NCBI GenBank assembly: GCA_946699065.1
Contig: CAMPDV010001478.1
Span: 40,286 to 104,285 of the forward strand
Origin: Loxodes magnus
Lineage: Eukaryota; Ciliophora; Karyorelictea; Loxodida; Loxodidae
Direction: 5' to 3'
Length of the DNA stretch: 64,000 nt
Numbering within the stretch: the stretch's first letter is position 1; each line of letters opens with the position of its first letter. This document shows, in pieces, positions 29,660-40,483 of this stretch. The notes under the pieces were generated by a model, which ran no database searches, was not told the origin of the DNA, and saw only the letters and a program-made list of their open reading frames with translations. The position numbers were made by a program, and so were the translations under genes.

Positions 29660-31378
29660 CTAATCATGACTTCCCGATACGATGAACTCTGAATCACTGG
29701 ATATAGCCACAGCATATACATAATGTGTGTGACCACTCATGGTCTTACAGGTACCTGTCTTGACGTCCCATAGTCTCACCGTATAATCATGACTTCCCGA
29801 TACGATGAACTCTGAATTACAGGATATAGCCACAGCATATACATAATGTGTGTGACCACTCATGGTCTTACAGGTACCTGTCTTGACGTCCCATAGTCTC
29901 ACCGTATAATCATGACTTCCCGATACGATGAACTCTGAATCACTGGATATTGCCACAGCATATACATAATGTGTGTGACTACTCATGGTCTTACAGGTAC
30001 CTGTCTTGACGTCCCATAGTCTCACCGTATAATCATGACTTCCCGATACGATGAACTCTGAATCACTGGATATAGCCACAGCATATACATAATGTGTGTG
30101 ACCACTCATGGTCTTACAGGTACCTGTCTTGACGTCCCATAGTCTCACCGTATAATCATGACTTCCCGATACGATGAACTCTGAATTACAGGATATAGCC
30201 ACAGCATATACAACACTAGTGTGACCACTCATGGTCTTACAGGTACCTGTCTTGACGTCCCATAGTCTCACCGTATAATCATGACTTCCCGATACGATGA
30301 ACTCTGAATCACTGGATATAGCCACAGCATATACAACACTAGTGTGACCACTCATGGTCTTACAGGTACCTGTCTTGACGTCCCATAGTCTCACCGTATA
30401 ATCATGACTTCCCGATACGATGAACTCTGAATCACTGGATATAGCCACAGCATATACATGACTAGTGTGACCACTCATGGTCTTACAGGTACCTGTCTTG
30501 ACGTCCCATAGTCTCACCGTATAATCATGACTTCCCGATACGATGAACTCTGAATCACTGGATATAGCCACAGCATATACATAATGTGTGTGACCACTCA
30601 TGGTCTTACAGGTACCTGTCTTGACGTCCCATAGTCTCACCGTATAATCATGACTTCCCGATACGATGAACTCTGAATCACTGGATATTGCCACAGCATA
30701 TACATAATGTGTGTGACCACTCATGGTCTTACAGGTACCTGTCTTGACGTCCCATAGTCTCACCGTATAATCATGACTTCCCGATACGATGAACTCTGAA
30801 TTACAGGATATAGCCACAGCATATACAACACTAGTGTGACCACTCATGGTCTTACAGGTACCTGTCTTGACGTCCCATAGTCTCACCGTATAATCATGAC
30901 TTCCCGATACGATGAACTCTGAATCACTGGATATAGCCACAGCATATACATGACTAGTGTGACCACTCATGGTCTTACAGGTACCTGTCTTGACGTCCCA
31001 TAGTCTCACCGTATAATCATGACTTCCCGATACGATGAACTCTGAATCACTGGATATAGCCACAGCATATACATAATGTGTGTGACCACTCATGGTCTTA
31101 CAGGTACCTGTCTTGACGTCCCATAGTCTCACCGTATAATCATGACTTCCCGATACGATGAACTCTGAATCACTGGATATAGCCACAGCATATACATGAC
31201 TAGTGTGACCACTCATGGTCTTACAGGTACCTGTCTTGACGTCCCATAGTCTCACCGTATAATCATGACTTCCCGATACGATGAACTCTGAATCACTGGA
31301 TATTGCCACAGCATATACATGACTAGTGTGACCACTCATGGTCTTACAGGTACCTGTCTTGACGTCCCATAGTCTCAC
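29660..31378 (-). CDS. WD40 segment, 14 repeats
   Basis: Order GSH, GSH, GHY, GSH, GSV (C25-N26), GHY, GHY, GSH, GSV, GSV (C25-N26), GHY, SHY, GHY (C25-N26), GHY. The C-terminal part matches the first duplication copy up to about 26,713. There the first copy carries the two insertions and this one is intact. Confidence 0.55.
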   Translation of the reverse strand: MRLWDVKTGTCKTMSGHTSHVYAVAISSDSEFIVSGSHDYTVRLWDVKTGTCKTMSGHTSHVYAVAISSDSEFIVSGSHDYTVRLWDVKTGTCKTMSGHTHYVYAVAISSDSEFIVSGSHDYTVRLWDVKTGTCKTMSGHTSHVYAVAISSDSEFIVSGSHDYTVRLWDVKTGTCKTMSGHTSVVYAVAISCNSEFIVSGSHDYTVRLWDVKTGTCKTMSGHTHYVYAVAISSDSEFIVSGSHDYTVRLWDVKTGTCKTMSGHTHYVYAVAISSDSEFIVSGSHDYTVRLWDVKTGTCKTMSGHTSHVYAVAISSDSEFIVSGSHDYTVRLWDVKTGTCKTMSGHTSVVYAVAISSDSEFIVSGSHDYTVRLWDVKTGTCKTMSGHTSVVYAVAISCNSEFIVSGSHDYTVRLWDVKTGTCKTMSGHTHYVYAVAISSDSEFIVSGSHDYTVRLWDVKTGTCKTMSSHTHYVYAVAISSDSEFIVSGSHDYTVRLWDVKTGTCKTMSGHTHYVYAVAISCNSEFIVSGSHDYTVRLWDVKTGTCKTMSGHTHYVYAVAISSDSEFIVSGSHD

Positions 31379-31381
31379 CGT

Positions 31382-31993
31382 CTAATCATGACTTCCCGAT
31401 ACGATGAACTCTGAATCACTGGATATTGCCACAGCATATACATGACTAGTGTGACCACTCATGGTCTTACAGGTACCTGTCTTGACGTCCCATAGTCTCA
31501 CCGTATAATCATGACTTCCCGATACGATGAACTCTGAATTACAGGATATAGCCACAGCATATACATAATGTGTGTGACCACTCATGGTCTTACAGGTAAC
31601 TGTCTTGACGTCCCATAGTCTCACCGTATAATCATGACTTCCCGATACGATGAACTCTGAATCACTGGATATAGCCACAGCATATTCATGACTAGTGTGA
31701 CCACTCATGGTCTTACAGGTACCTGTCTTGACGTCCCATAGTCTCACCGTATAATCATGACTTCCCGATACGATGAACTCTGAATCACTGGATATAGCCA
31801 CAGCATTTACATAATGTGTGTGACCACTCATGGTCTTACAGGTACCTGTCTTGACGTCCCATAGTCTCACCGTATAATCTACACTTCCCGATACGATGAA
31901 CTCTGAATTACTGGATATAGTCACATCTGATACATAACTAGTGTGACCACTCATGGTCTTACAGGTACCTGTCTTGACGTCCCATAGTCTCAC
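31382..31993 (-). CDS. WD40 segment, 5 repeats, with the SYVSDVT / HEY / VTC cassette
   Basis: Order SYVSDVT unit (V35), GHY with N19, GSH with Glu18, a Val7 unit GHY (C25-N26), GSH. It is the second occurrence of the cassette first seen at 8.3-8.7 kb, with N19 in place of Y19 in the intervening unit. Confidence 0.5.
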   Translation of the reverse strand: MRLWDVKTGTCKTMSGHTSYVSDVTISSNSEFIVSGSVDYTVRLWDVKTGTCKTMSGHTHYVNAVAISSDSEFIVSGSHDYTVRLWDVKTGTCKTMSGHTSHEYAVAISSDSEFIVSGSHDYTVRLWDVKTVTCKTMSGHTHYVYAVAISCNSEFIVSGSHDYTVRLWDVKTGTCKTMSGHTSHVYAVAISSDSEFIVSGSHD

Positions 31994-31996
31994 CGT

Positions 31997-34453
31997 CTAA
32001 TCTGAACTTCCCGATACGATGAACTCTGAATTACAGGATATTGTCACAGCATATACATGACTAGTGTGACCACTCATGGTCTTACAGGTACCTGTCTTGA
32101 CGTCCCATAGTCTCACCGTATAATCATGACTTCCCGATACGATGAACTCTGAATTACAGGATATAGCCACAGCATATACATAATGTGTGTGACCACTCAT
32201 GGTCTTACAGGTACCTGTCTTGACGTCCCATAGTCTCACCGTATAATCATGACTTCCCGATACGATGAACTCTGAATCACTGGATATAGCCACAGCATAT
32301 ACAACACTAGTGTGACCACTCATGGTCTTACAGGTACCTGTCTTGACGTCCCATAGTCTCACCGTATAATCATGACTTCCCGATACGATGAACTCTGAAT
32401 CACTGGATATAGCCACAGCATATACATAATGTGTGTGACCACTCATGGTCTTACAGGTACCTGTCTTGACGTCCCATAGTCTCACCATATAATCTGAACT
32501 TCCCGATACGATGAACTCTGAATCACTGGATATAGCCACAGCATATACAACACTAGTGTGACCACTCATGGTCTTACAGGTACCTGTCTTGACGTCCCAT
32601 AGTCTCACCGTATAATCATGACTTCCCGATACGATGAACTCTGAATCACTGGATATAGCCACAGCATATACATGACTAGTGTGACCACTCATGGTCTTAC
32701 AGGTACCTGTCTTGACGTCCCATAGTCTCACCGTATAATCATGACTTCCCGATACGATGAACTCTGAATCACTGGATATAGCCACAGCATATACATGACT
32801 AGTGTGACCACTCATGGTCTTACAGGTACCTGTCTTGACGTCCCATAGTCTCACCGTATAATCATGACTTCCCGATACGATGAACTCTGAATCACTGGAT
32901 ATAGCCACAGCATATACATAATGTGTGTGACTACTCATGGTCTTACAGGTACCTGTCTTGACGTCCCATAGTCTCACCGTATAATCATGACTTCCCGATA
33001 CGATGAACTCTGAATCACTGGATATAGCCACAGCATATACATAATGTGTGTGACTACTCATGGTCTTACAGGTACCTGTCTTGACGTCCCATAGTCTCAC
33101 CGTATAATCATGACTTCCCGATACGATGAACTCTGAATCACTGGATATAGCCACAGCATATACATAATGTGTGTGACTACTCATGGTCTTACAGGTACCT
33201 GTCTTGACGTCCCATAGTCTCACCGTATAATCATGACTTCCCGATACGATGAACTCTGAATCACTGGATATAGCCACAGCATATACATGACTAGTGTGAC
33301 CACTCATGGTCTTACAGGTACCTGTCTTGACGTCCCATAGTCTCACCGTATAATCATGACTTCCCGATACGATGAACTCTGAATCACTGGATATAGCCAC
33401 AGCATATACATAATGTGTGTGACCACTCATGGTCTTACAGGTACCTGTCTTGACGTCCCATAGTCTCACCGTATAATCATGACTTCCCGATACGATGAAC
33501 TCTGAATCACTGGATATAGCCACAGCATATACATAATGTGTGTGACCACTCATGGTCTTACAGGTACCTGTCTTGACGTCCCATAGTCTCACCGTATAAT
33601 CATGACTTCCCGATACGATGAACTCTGAATCACTGGATATAGCCACAGCATATACATAATGTGTGTGACCACTCATGGTCTTACAGGTACCTGTCTTGAC
33701 GTCCCATAGTCTCACCGTATAATCATGACTTCCCGATACGATGAACTCTGAATCACTGGATATAGCCACAGCATATACATTACTAGTGTGAACACTCATG
33801 GTCTTACAGGTACCTGTCTTGACGTCCCATAGTCTCACCGTATAATCATGACTTCCCGATACGATGAACTCTGAATCACTGGATATAGCCACAGCATATA
33901 CATAATGTGTGTGAACACTCATGGTCTTACAGGTACCTGTCTTGACGTCCCATAGTCTCACCGTATAATCATGACTTCCCGATACGATGAACTCTGAATC
34001 ACTGGATATAGCCACAGCATATACATGACTAGTGTGACCACTCATGGTCTTACAGGTACCTGTCTTGACGTCCCATAGTCTCACCGTATAATCATGACTT
34101 CCCGATACGATGAACTCTGAATCACTGGATATAGCCACAGCATATACATAATGTGTGTGACTACTCATGGTCTTACAGGTACCTGTCTTGACGTCCCATA
34201 GTCTCACCGTATAATCATGACTTCCCGATACGATGAACTCTGAATCACTGGATATAGCCACAGCATATACATAATGTGTGTGACTACTCATGGTCTTACA
34301 GGTACCTGTCTTGACGTCCCATAGTCTCACCGTATAATCATGACTTCCCGATACGATGAACTCTGAATCACTGGATATAGCCACAGCATATACATAATGT
34401 GTGTGACCACTCATGGTCTTACAGGTACCTGTCTTGACGTCCCATAGTCTCAC
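31997..34453 (-). CDS. WD40 segment, 20 repeats
   Basis: An 818-residue open stretch. Landmarks: VSN unit near 33,778, three consecutive SHY units at 32.9-33.2 kb, the S35/Met38 unit near 32,486, and a C-terminal unit with Thr22 (A-V-T-I-S-C-N-S, near 32,041) before S35-D-TAG. Thr22 is otherwise confined to the SYVSDVT unit. Confidence 0.55.
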   Translation of the reverse strand: MRLWDVKTGTCKTMSGHTHYVYAVAISSDSEFIVSGSHDYTVRLWDVKTGTCKTMSSHTHYVYAVAISSDSEFIVSGSHDYTVRLWDVKTGTCKTMSSHTHYVYAVAISSDSEFIVSGSHDYTVRLWDVKTGTCKTMSGHTSHVYAVAISSDSEFIVSGSHDYTVRLWDVKTGTCKTMSVHTHYVYAVAISSDSEFIVSGSHDYTVRLWDVKTGTCKTMSVHTSNVYAVAISSDSEFIVSGSHDYTVRLWDVKTGTCKTMSGHTHYVYAVAISSDSEFIVSGSHDYTVRLWDVKTGTCKTMSGHTHYVYAVAISSDSEFIVSGSHDYTVRLWDVKTGTCKTMSGHTHYVYAVAISSDSEFIVSGSHDYTVRLWDVKTGTCKTMSGHTSHVYAVAISSDSEFIVSGSHDYTVRLWDVKTGTCKTMSSHTHYVYAVAISSDSEFIVSGSHDYTVRLWDVKTGTCKTMSSHTHYVYAVAISSDSEFIVSGSHDYTVRLWDVKTGTCKTMSSHTHYVYAVAISSDSEFIVSGSHDYTVRLWDVKTGTCKTMSGHTSHVYAVAISSDSEFIVSGSHDYTVRLWDVKTGTCKTMSGHTSHVYAVAISSDSEFIVSGSHDYTVRLWDVKTGTCKTMSGHTSVVYAVAISSDSEFIVSGSSDYMVRLWDVKTGTCKTMSGHTHYVYAVAISSDSEFIVSGSHDYTVRLWDVKTGTCKTMSGHTSVVYAVAISSDSEFIVSGSHDYTVRLWDVKTGTCKTMSGHTHYVYAVAISCNSEFIVSGSHDYTVRLWDVKTGTCKTMSGHTSHVYAVTISCNSEFIVSGSSD

Positions 34454-34456
34454 CGT

Positions 34457-36052
34457 CTAATCATGACTTCCCGATACGATGAACTCTGAATCACTGGATA
34501 TAGCCACAGCATATACATAATGTGTGTGACCACTCATGGTCTTACAGGTACCTGTCTTGACGTCCCATAGTCTCACCGTATAATCATGACTTCCCGATAC
34601 GATGAACTCTGAATCACTGGATATAGCCACAGCATATACATAATGTGTGTGACCACTCATGGTCTTACAGGTACCTGTCTTGACGTCCCATAGTCTCACC
34701 GTATAATCTACACTTCCCGATACGATGAACTCTGAATTACAGGATATAGCCACAGCATATACAACACTAGTGTGACCACTCATGGTCTTACAGGTACCTG
34801 TCTTGACGTCCCATAGTCTCACCGTATAATCATGACTTCCCGATACGATGAACTCTGAATCACTGGATATAGCCACAGCATATACATGACTAGTGTGACC
34901 ACTCATGGTCTTACAGGTACCTGTCTTGACGTCCCATAGTCTCACCGTATAATCATGACTTCCCGATACGATGAACTCTGAATCACTGGATATAGCCACA
35001 GCATATACATAATGTGTGTGACCACTCATGGTCTTACAGGTACCTGTCTTGACGTCCCATAGTCTCACCGTATAATCATGACTTCCCGATACGATGAACT
35101 CTGAATCACTGGATATTGCCACAGCATATACATAATGTGTGTGACCACTCATGGTCTTACAGGTACCTGTCTTGACGTCCCATAGTCTCACCGTATAATC
35201 ATGACTTCCCGATACGATGAACTCTGAATTACAGGATATAGCCACAGCATATACAACACTAGTGTGACCACTCATGGTCTTACAGGTACCTGTCTTGACG
35301 TCCCATAGTCTCACCGTATAATCATGACTTCCCGATACGATGAACTCTGAATCACTGGATATAGCCACAGCATATACATGACTAGTGTGACCACTCATGG
35401 TCTTACAGGTACCTGTCTTGACGTCCCATAGTCTCACCGTATAATCATGACTTCCCGATACGATGAACTCTGAATCACTGGATATAGCCACAGCATATAC
35501 ATAATGTGTGTGACTACTCATGGTCTTACAGGTACCTGTCTTGACGTCCCATAGTCTCACCGTATAATCATGACTTCCCGATACGATGAACTCTGAATCA
35601 CTGGATATAGCCACAGCATATACATGACTAGTGTGACCACTCATGGTCTTACAGGTACCTGTCTTGACGTCCCATAGTCTCACCGTATAATCATGACTTC
35701 CCGATACGATGAACTCTGAATCACTGGATATAGCCACAGCATATACATAATGTGTGTGACCACTCATGGTCTTACAGGTACCTGTCTTGACGTCCCATAG
35801 TCTCACCGTATAATCTACACTTCCCGATACGATGAACTCTGAATTACAGGATATAGCCACAGCATATACATAATGTGTGTGACCACTCATGGTCTTACAG
35901 GTACCTGTCTTGACGTCCCATAGTCTCACCGTATAATCATGACTTCCCGATACGATGAACTCTGAATCACTGGATATAGCCACAGCATATACATAATGTG
36001 TGTGAACACTCATGGTCTTACAGGTACCTGTCTTGACGTCCCATAGTCTCAC
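34457..36052 (-). CDS. WD40 segment, 13 repeats
   Basis: Order VHY, GHY (C25-N26, V35), GHY, GSH, SHY, GSH, GSV (C25-N26), GHY, GHY, GSH, GSV (C25-N26, V35), GHY, GHY. The block GSH, GSV(CN), GHY appears twice at 738 bp spacing (35.1-35.4 and 34.6-34.9 kb region). Confidence 0.55.
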   Translation of the reverse strand: MRLWDVKTGTCKTMSVHTHYVYAVAISSDSEFIVSGSHDYTVRLWDVKTGTCKTMSGHTHYVYAVAISCNSEFIVSGSVDYTVRLWDVKTGTCKTMSGHTHYVYAVAISSDSEFIVSGSHDYTVRLWDVKTGTCKTMSGHTSHVYAVAISSDSEFIVSGSHDYTVRLWDVKTGTCKTMSSHTHYVYAVAISSDSEFIVSGSHDYTVRLWDVKTGTCKTMSGHTSHVYAVAISSDSEFIVSGSHDYTVRLWDVKTGTCKTMSGHTSVVYAVAISCNSEFIVSGSHDYTVRLWDVKTGTCKTMSGHTHYVYAVAISSDSEFIVSGSHDYTVRLWDVKTGTCKTMSGHTHYVYAVAISSDSEFIVSGSHDYTVRLWDVKTGTCKTMSGHTSHVYAVAISSDSEFIVSGSHDYTVRLWDVKTGTCKTMSGHTSVVYAVAISCNSEFIVSGSVDYTVRLWDVKTGTCKTMSGHTHYVYAVAISSDSEFIVSGSHDYTVRLWDVKTGTCKTMSGHTHYVYAVAISSDSEFIVSGSHD

Positions 36053-36055
36053 CGT

Positions 36056-36790
36056 CTAATCATGACTTCCCGATACGATGAACTCTGAATCACTGGATAT
36101 TGCCACAGCATATACATAATGTGTGTGACCACTCATGGTCTTACAGGTACCTGTCTTGACGTCCCATAGTCTCACCGTATAATCTGAACTTCCCGATACG
36201 ATGAACTCTGAATCACTGGATATAGCCACAGCATATACATGACTAGTGTGACCACTCATGGTCTTACAGGTACCTGTCTTGACGTCCCATAGTCTCACCG
36301 TATAATCATGACTTCCCGATACGATGAACTCTGAATCACTGGATATAGCCACAGCATATACATAATGTGTGTGACTACTCATGGTCTTACAGGTACCTGT
36401 CTTGACGTCCCATAGTCTCACCGTATAATCATGACTTCCCGATACGATGAACTCTGAATCACTGGATATAGCCACAGCATATACATAATGTGTGTGACTA
36501 CTCATGGTCTTACAGGTACCTGTCTTGACGTCCCATAGTCTCACCGTATAATCATGACTTCCCGATACGATGAACTCTGAATCACTGGATATAGCCACAG
36601 CATATACATAATGTGTGTGACTACTCATGGTCTTACAGGTACCTGTCTTGACGTCCCATAGTCTCACCGTATAATCATGACTTCCCGATACGATGAACTC
36701 TGAATCACTGGATATAGCCACAGCATATACATAATGTGTGTGAACACTCATGGTCTTACAGGTACCTGTCTTGACGTCCCATAGTCTCAC
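36056..36790 (-). CDS. WD40 segment, 6 repeats
   Basis: Order VHY, SHY, SHY, SHY, GSH (S35 followed by Tyr37, not TAG), GHY. The S35-D-Y37 combination (near 36,185) shows that Ser35 is not tied to TAG. Confidence 0.5.
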   Translation of the reverse strand: MRLWDVKTGTCKTMSVHTHYVYAVAISSDSEFIVSGSHDYTVRLWDVKTGTCKTMSSHTHYVYAVAISSDSEFIVSGSHDYTVRLWDVKTGTCKTMSSHTHYVYAVAISSDSEFIVSGSHDYTVRLWDVKTGTCKTMSSHTHYVYAVAISSDSEFIVSGSHDYTVRLWDVKTGTCKTMSGHTSHVYAVAISSDSEFIVSGSSDYTVRLWDVKTGTCKTMSGHTHYVYAVAISSDSEFIVSGSHD

Positions 36791-36793
36791 CGT

Positions 36794-37774
36794 CTAATCT
36801 GAACTTCCCGATACGATGAACTCTGAATCACTGGATATTGCCACAGCATATACATAATGTGTGTGACCACTCATGGTCTTACAGGTACCTGTCTTGACGT
36901 CCCATAGTCTCACCGTATAATCATGACTTCCCGATACGATGAACTCTGAATTACAGGATATAGCCACAGCATATACATAATGTGTGTGACCACTCATGGT
37001 CTTACAGGTACCTGTCTTGACGTCCCATAGTCTCACCGTATAATCATGACTTCCCGATACGATGAACTCTGAATCATTGGATATTGCCACAGCATATACA
37101 TGACTAGTGTGACCACTCATGGTCTTACAGGTACCTGTCTTGACGTCCCATAGTCTCACCGTATAATCTACACTTCCCGATACGATGAACTCTGAATCAC
37201 TGGATATAGCCACAGCATATACATAATGTGTGTGACCACTCATGGTCTTACAGGTACCTGTCTTGACGTCCCATAGTCTCACCGTATAATCATGACTTCC
37301 CGATACGATGAACTCTGAATCACTGGATATAGCCACAGCATATACATGACTAGTGTGACCACTCATGGTCTTACAGGTACCTGTCTTGACGTCCCATAGT
37401 CTCACCGTATAATCATGACTTCCCGATACGATGAACTCTGAATCACTGGATATAGCCACAGCATATACATAATGTGTGTGACCACTCATGGTCTTACAGG
37501 TACCTGTCTTGACGTCCCATAGTCTCACCGTATAATCATGACTTCCCGATACGATGAACTCTGAATCACTGGATATAGCCACAGCATATACATGACTAGT
37601 GTGACCACTCATGGTCTTACAGGTACCTGTCTTGACGTCCCATAGTCTCACCGTATAATCATGACTTCCCGATACGATGAACTCTGAATCACTGGATATT
37701 GCCACAGCATATACATGACTAGTGTGACCACTCATGGTCTTACAGGTACCTGTCTTGACGTCCCATAGTCTCAC
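36794..37774 (-). CDS. WD40 segment, 8 repeats
   Basis: Order GSH, GSH, GHY, GSH, GHY (V35), GSH (Asn25), GHY (C25-N26), GHY, ending S35-D-TAG. The Asn25 unit (near 37,077) recurs near 38,428 and 12,228. Confidence 0.5.
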   Translation of the reverse strand: MRLWDVKTGTCKTMSGHTSHVYAVAISSDSEFIVSGSHDYTVRLWDVKTGTCKTMSGHTSHVYAVAISSDSEFIVSGSHDYTVRLWDVKTGTCKTMSGHTHYVYAVAISSDSEFIVSGSHDYTVRLWDVKTGTCKTMSGHTSHVYAVAISSDSEFIVSGSHDYTVRLWDVKTGTCKTMSGHTHYVYAVAISSDSEFIVSGSVDYTVRLWDVKTGTCKTMSGHTSHVYAVAISNDSEFIVSGSHDYTVRLWDVKTGTCKTMSGHTHYVYAVAISCNSEFIVSGSHDYTVRLWDVKTGTCKTMSGHTHYVYAVAISSDSEFIVSGSSD

Positions 37775-37777
37775 CGT

Positions 37778-39496
37778 CTAATCATGACTTCCCGATACGA
37801 TGAACTCTGAATCACTGGATATTGCCACAGCATATACATAATGTGTGTGACCACTCATGGTCTTACAGGTACCTGTCTTGACGTCCCATAGTCTCACCGT
37901 ATAATCATGACTTCCCGATACGATGAACTCTGAATTACAGGATATTGCCACAGCATATACATGACTAGTGTGACCACTCATGGTCTTACAGGTACCTGTC
38001 TTGACGTCCCATAGTCTCACCGTATAATCTACACTTCCCGATACGATGAACTCTGAATTACAGGATATAGCCACAGCATATACATAATGTGTGTGACCAC
38101 TCATGGTCTTACAGGTACCTGTCTTGACGTCCCATAGTCTCACCGTATAATCATGACTTCCCGATACGATGAACTCTGAATCACTGGATATAGCCACAGC
38201 ATATACATAATGTGTGTGACCACTCATGGTCTTACAGGTACCTGTCTTGACGTCCCATAGTCTCACCGTATAATCTACACTTCCCGATACGATGAACTCT
38301 GAATTACAGGATATAGCCACAGCATATACATAATGTGTGTGACCACTCATGGTCTTACAGGTACCTGTCTTGACGTCCCATAGTCTCACCGTATAATCAT
38401 GACTTCCCGATACGATGAACTCTGAATCATTGGATATTGCCACAGCATATACATGACTAGTGTGACCACTCATGGTCTTACAGGTACCTGTCTTGACGTC
38501 CCATAGTCTCACCGTATAATCATGACTTCCCGATACGATGAACTCTGAATCACTGGATATAGCCACAGCATATACATAATGTGTGTGACCACTCATGGTC
38601 TTACAGGTACCTGTCTTGACGTCCCATAGTCTCACCGTATAATCATGACTTCCCGATACGATGAACTCTGAATCACTGGATATAGCCACAGCATATACAT
38701 AATGTGTGTGACCACTCATGGTCTTACAGGTACCTGTCTTGACGTCCCATAGTCTCACCGTATAATCATGACTTCCCGATACGATGAACTCTGAATCACT
38801 GGATATAGCCACAGCATATACAACACTAGTGTGACCACTCATGGTCTTACAGGTACCTGTCTTGACGTCCCATAGTCTCACCGTATAATCATGACTTCCC
38901 GATACGATGAACTCTGAATCACTGGATATAGCCACAGCATATACATAATGTGTGTGACCACTCATGGTCTTACAGGTACCTGTCTTGACGTCCCATAGTC
39001 TCACCGTATAATCATGACTTCCCGATACGATGAACTCTGAATCACTGGATATAGCCACAGCATATACATAATGTGTGTGACCACTCATGGTCTTACAGGT
39101 ACCTGTCTTGACGTCCCATAGTCTCACCGTATAATCATGACTTCCCGATACGATGAACTCTGAATCACTGGATATAGCCACAGCATATACATAATGTGTG
39201 TGACCACTCATGGTCTTACAGGTACCTGTCTTGACGTCCCATAGTCTCACCGTATAATCATGACTTCCCGATACGATGAACTCTGAATCACTGGATATAG
39301 CCACAGCATTTACATAATGTGTGTGACCACTCATGGTCTTACAGGTACCTGTCTTGACGTCCCATAGTCTCACCGTATAATCTACACTTCCCGATACGAT
39401 GAACTCTGAATTACTGGATATAGTCACATCTGATACATAACTAGTGTGACCACTCATGGTCTTACAGGTACCTGTCTTGACGTCCCATAGTCTCAC
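37778..39496 (-). CDS. WD40 segment, 14 repeats
   Basis: It begins with a SYVSDVT unit (V35) and a GHY unit with N19. It continues mainly with GHY units, one GSV (near 38,822), a GSH unit with Asn25 and three C25-N26 units near the C-terminus. The SYVSDVT plus N19 pair is repeated in the next, two-unit segment. Confidence 0.55.
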   Translation of the reverse strand: MRLWDVKTGTCKTMSGHTSYVSDVTISSNSEFIVSGSVDYTVRLWDVKTGTCKTMSGHTHYVNAVAISSDSEFIVSGSHDYTVRLWDVKTGTCKTMSGHTHYVYAVAISSDSEFIVSGSHDYTVRLWDVKTGTCKTMSGHTHYVYAVAISSDSEFIVSGSHDYTVRLWDVKTGTCKTMSGHTHYVYAVAISSDSEFIVSGSHDYTVRLWDVKTGTCKTMSGHTSVVYAVAISSDSEFIVSGSHDYTVRLWDVKTGTCKTMSGHTHYVYAVAISSDSEFIVSGSHDYTVRLWDVKTGTCKTMSGHTHYVYAVAISSDSEFIVSGSHDYTVRLWDVKTGTCKTMSGHTSHVYAVAISNDSEFIVSGSHDYTVRLWDVKTGTCKTMSGHTHYVYAVAISCNSEFIVSGSVDYTVRLWDVKTGTCKTMSGHTHYVYAVAISSDSEFIVSGSHDYTVRLWDVKTGTCKTMSGHTHYVYAVAISCNSEFIVSGSVDYTVRLWDVKTGTCKTMSGHTSHVYAVAISCNSEFIVSGSHDYTVRLWDVKTGTCKTMSGHTHYVYAVAISSDSEFIVSGSHD

Positions 39497-39499
39497 CGT

Positions 39500-39742
39500 C
39501 TAATCTGAACTTCCCGATACGATGAACTCTGAATCACTGGATATTGCCACAGCATTTACATAATGTGTGTGACCACTCATGGTCTTACAGGTACCTGTCT
39601 TGACGTCCCATAGTCTCACCGTATAATCTACACTTCCCGATACGATGAACTCTGAATTACTGGATATAGTCACATCTGATACATAACTAGTGTGACCACT
39701 CATGGTCTTACAGGTACCTGTCTTGACGTCCCATAGTCTCAC
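39500..39742 (-). CDS. WD40 segment, 2 repeats: SYVSDVT and N19 units
   Basis: It contains only a SYVSDVT unit (V35) and a GHY/N19 unit ending S35-D-TAG. The pair is a local 246 bp duplication of the start of the neighbouring segment at 39.25-39.50 kb, TAG included. Confidence 0.4.
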   Translation of the reverse strand: MRLWDVKTGTCKTMSGHTSYVSDVTISSNSEFIVSGSVDYTVRLWDVKTGTCKTMSGHTHYVNAVAISSDSEFIVSGSSD

Positions 39743-39745
39743 CGT

Positions 39746-40480
39746 CTAATCTGAACTTCCCGATACGATGAACTCTGAATTACAGGATATTGCCACAGCA
39801 TATACATGACTAGTGTGACCACTCATGGTCTTACAGGTACCTGTCTTGACGTCCCATAGTCTCACCGTATAATCTACACTTCCCGATACGATGAACTCTG
39901 AATTACAGGATATAGCCACAGCATATACATAATGTGTGTGACCACTCATGGTCTTACAGGTACCTGTCTTGACGTCCCATAGTCTCACCGTATAATCATG
40001 ACTTCCCGATACGATGAACTCTGAATCACTGGATATAGCCACAGCATATACATAATGTGTGTGACCACTCATGGTCTTACAGGTACCTGTCTTGACGTCC
40101 CATAGTCTCACCGTATAATCATGACTTCCCGATACGATGAACTCTGAATCACTGGATATAGCCACAGCATATACATAATGTGTGTGACCACTCATGGTCT
40201 TACAGGTACCTGTCTTGACGTCCCATAGTCTCACCGTATAATCATGACTTCCCGATACGATGAACTCTGAATCACTGGATATTGCCACAGCATATACATG
40301 ACTAGTGTGACCACTCATGGTCTTACAGGTACCTGTCTTGACGTCCCATAGTCTCACCGTATAATCATGACTTCCCGATACGATGAACTCTGAATCACTG
40401 GATATAGCCACAGCATATACATAATGTGTGTGAACACTCATGGTCTTACAGGTACCTGTCTTGACGTCCCATAGTCTCAC
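39746..40480 (-). CDS. WD40 segment, 6 repeats
   Basis: Order VHY, GSH, GHY, GHY, GHY (C25-N26, V35), GSH (C25-N26, S35), D-TAG. The last two units are the same pair that ends the 8748-9605 segment. Confidence 0.5.
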   Translation of the reverse strand: MRLWDVKTGTCKTMSVHTHYVYAVAISSDSEFIVSGSHDYTVRLWDVKTGTCKTMSGHTSHVYAVAISSDSEFIVSGSHDYTVRLWDVKTGTCKTMSGHTHYVYAVAISSDSEFIVSGSHDYTVRLWDVKTGTCKTMSGHTHYVYAVAISSDSEFIVSGSHDYTVRLWDVKTGTCKTMSGHTHYVYAVAISCNSEFIVSGSVDYTVRLWDVKTGTCKTMSGHTSHVYAVAISCNSEFIVSGSSD

Positions 40481-40483
40481 CGT

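Larger units (their letters stand above)
26536..30649. repeat. 32-unit tandem duplication, copy 2
   Basis: It carries the same unit order and markers as copy 1, with TAG codons at 26,954, 28,307 and 29,660, but without the two +1 insertions. It diverges from copy 1 at about 30,650 (atcat versus atcta). The direct adjacency is what unequal exchange between misaligned arrays would produce. Confidence 0.85.
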
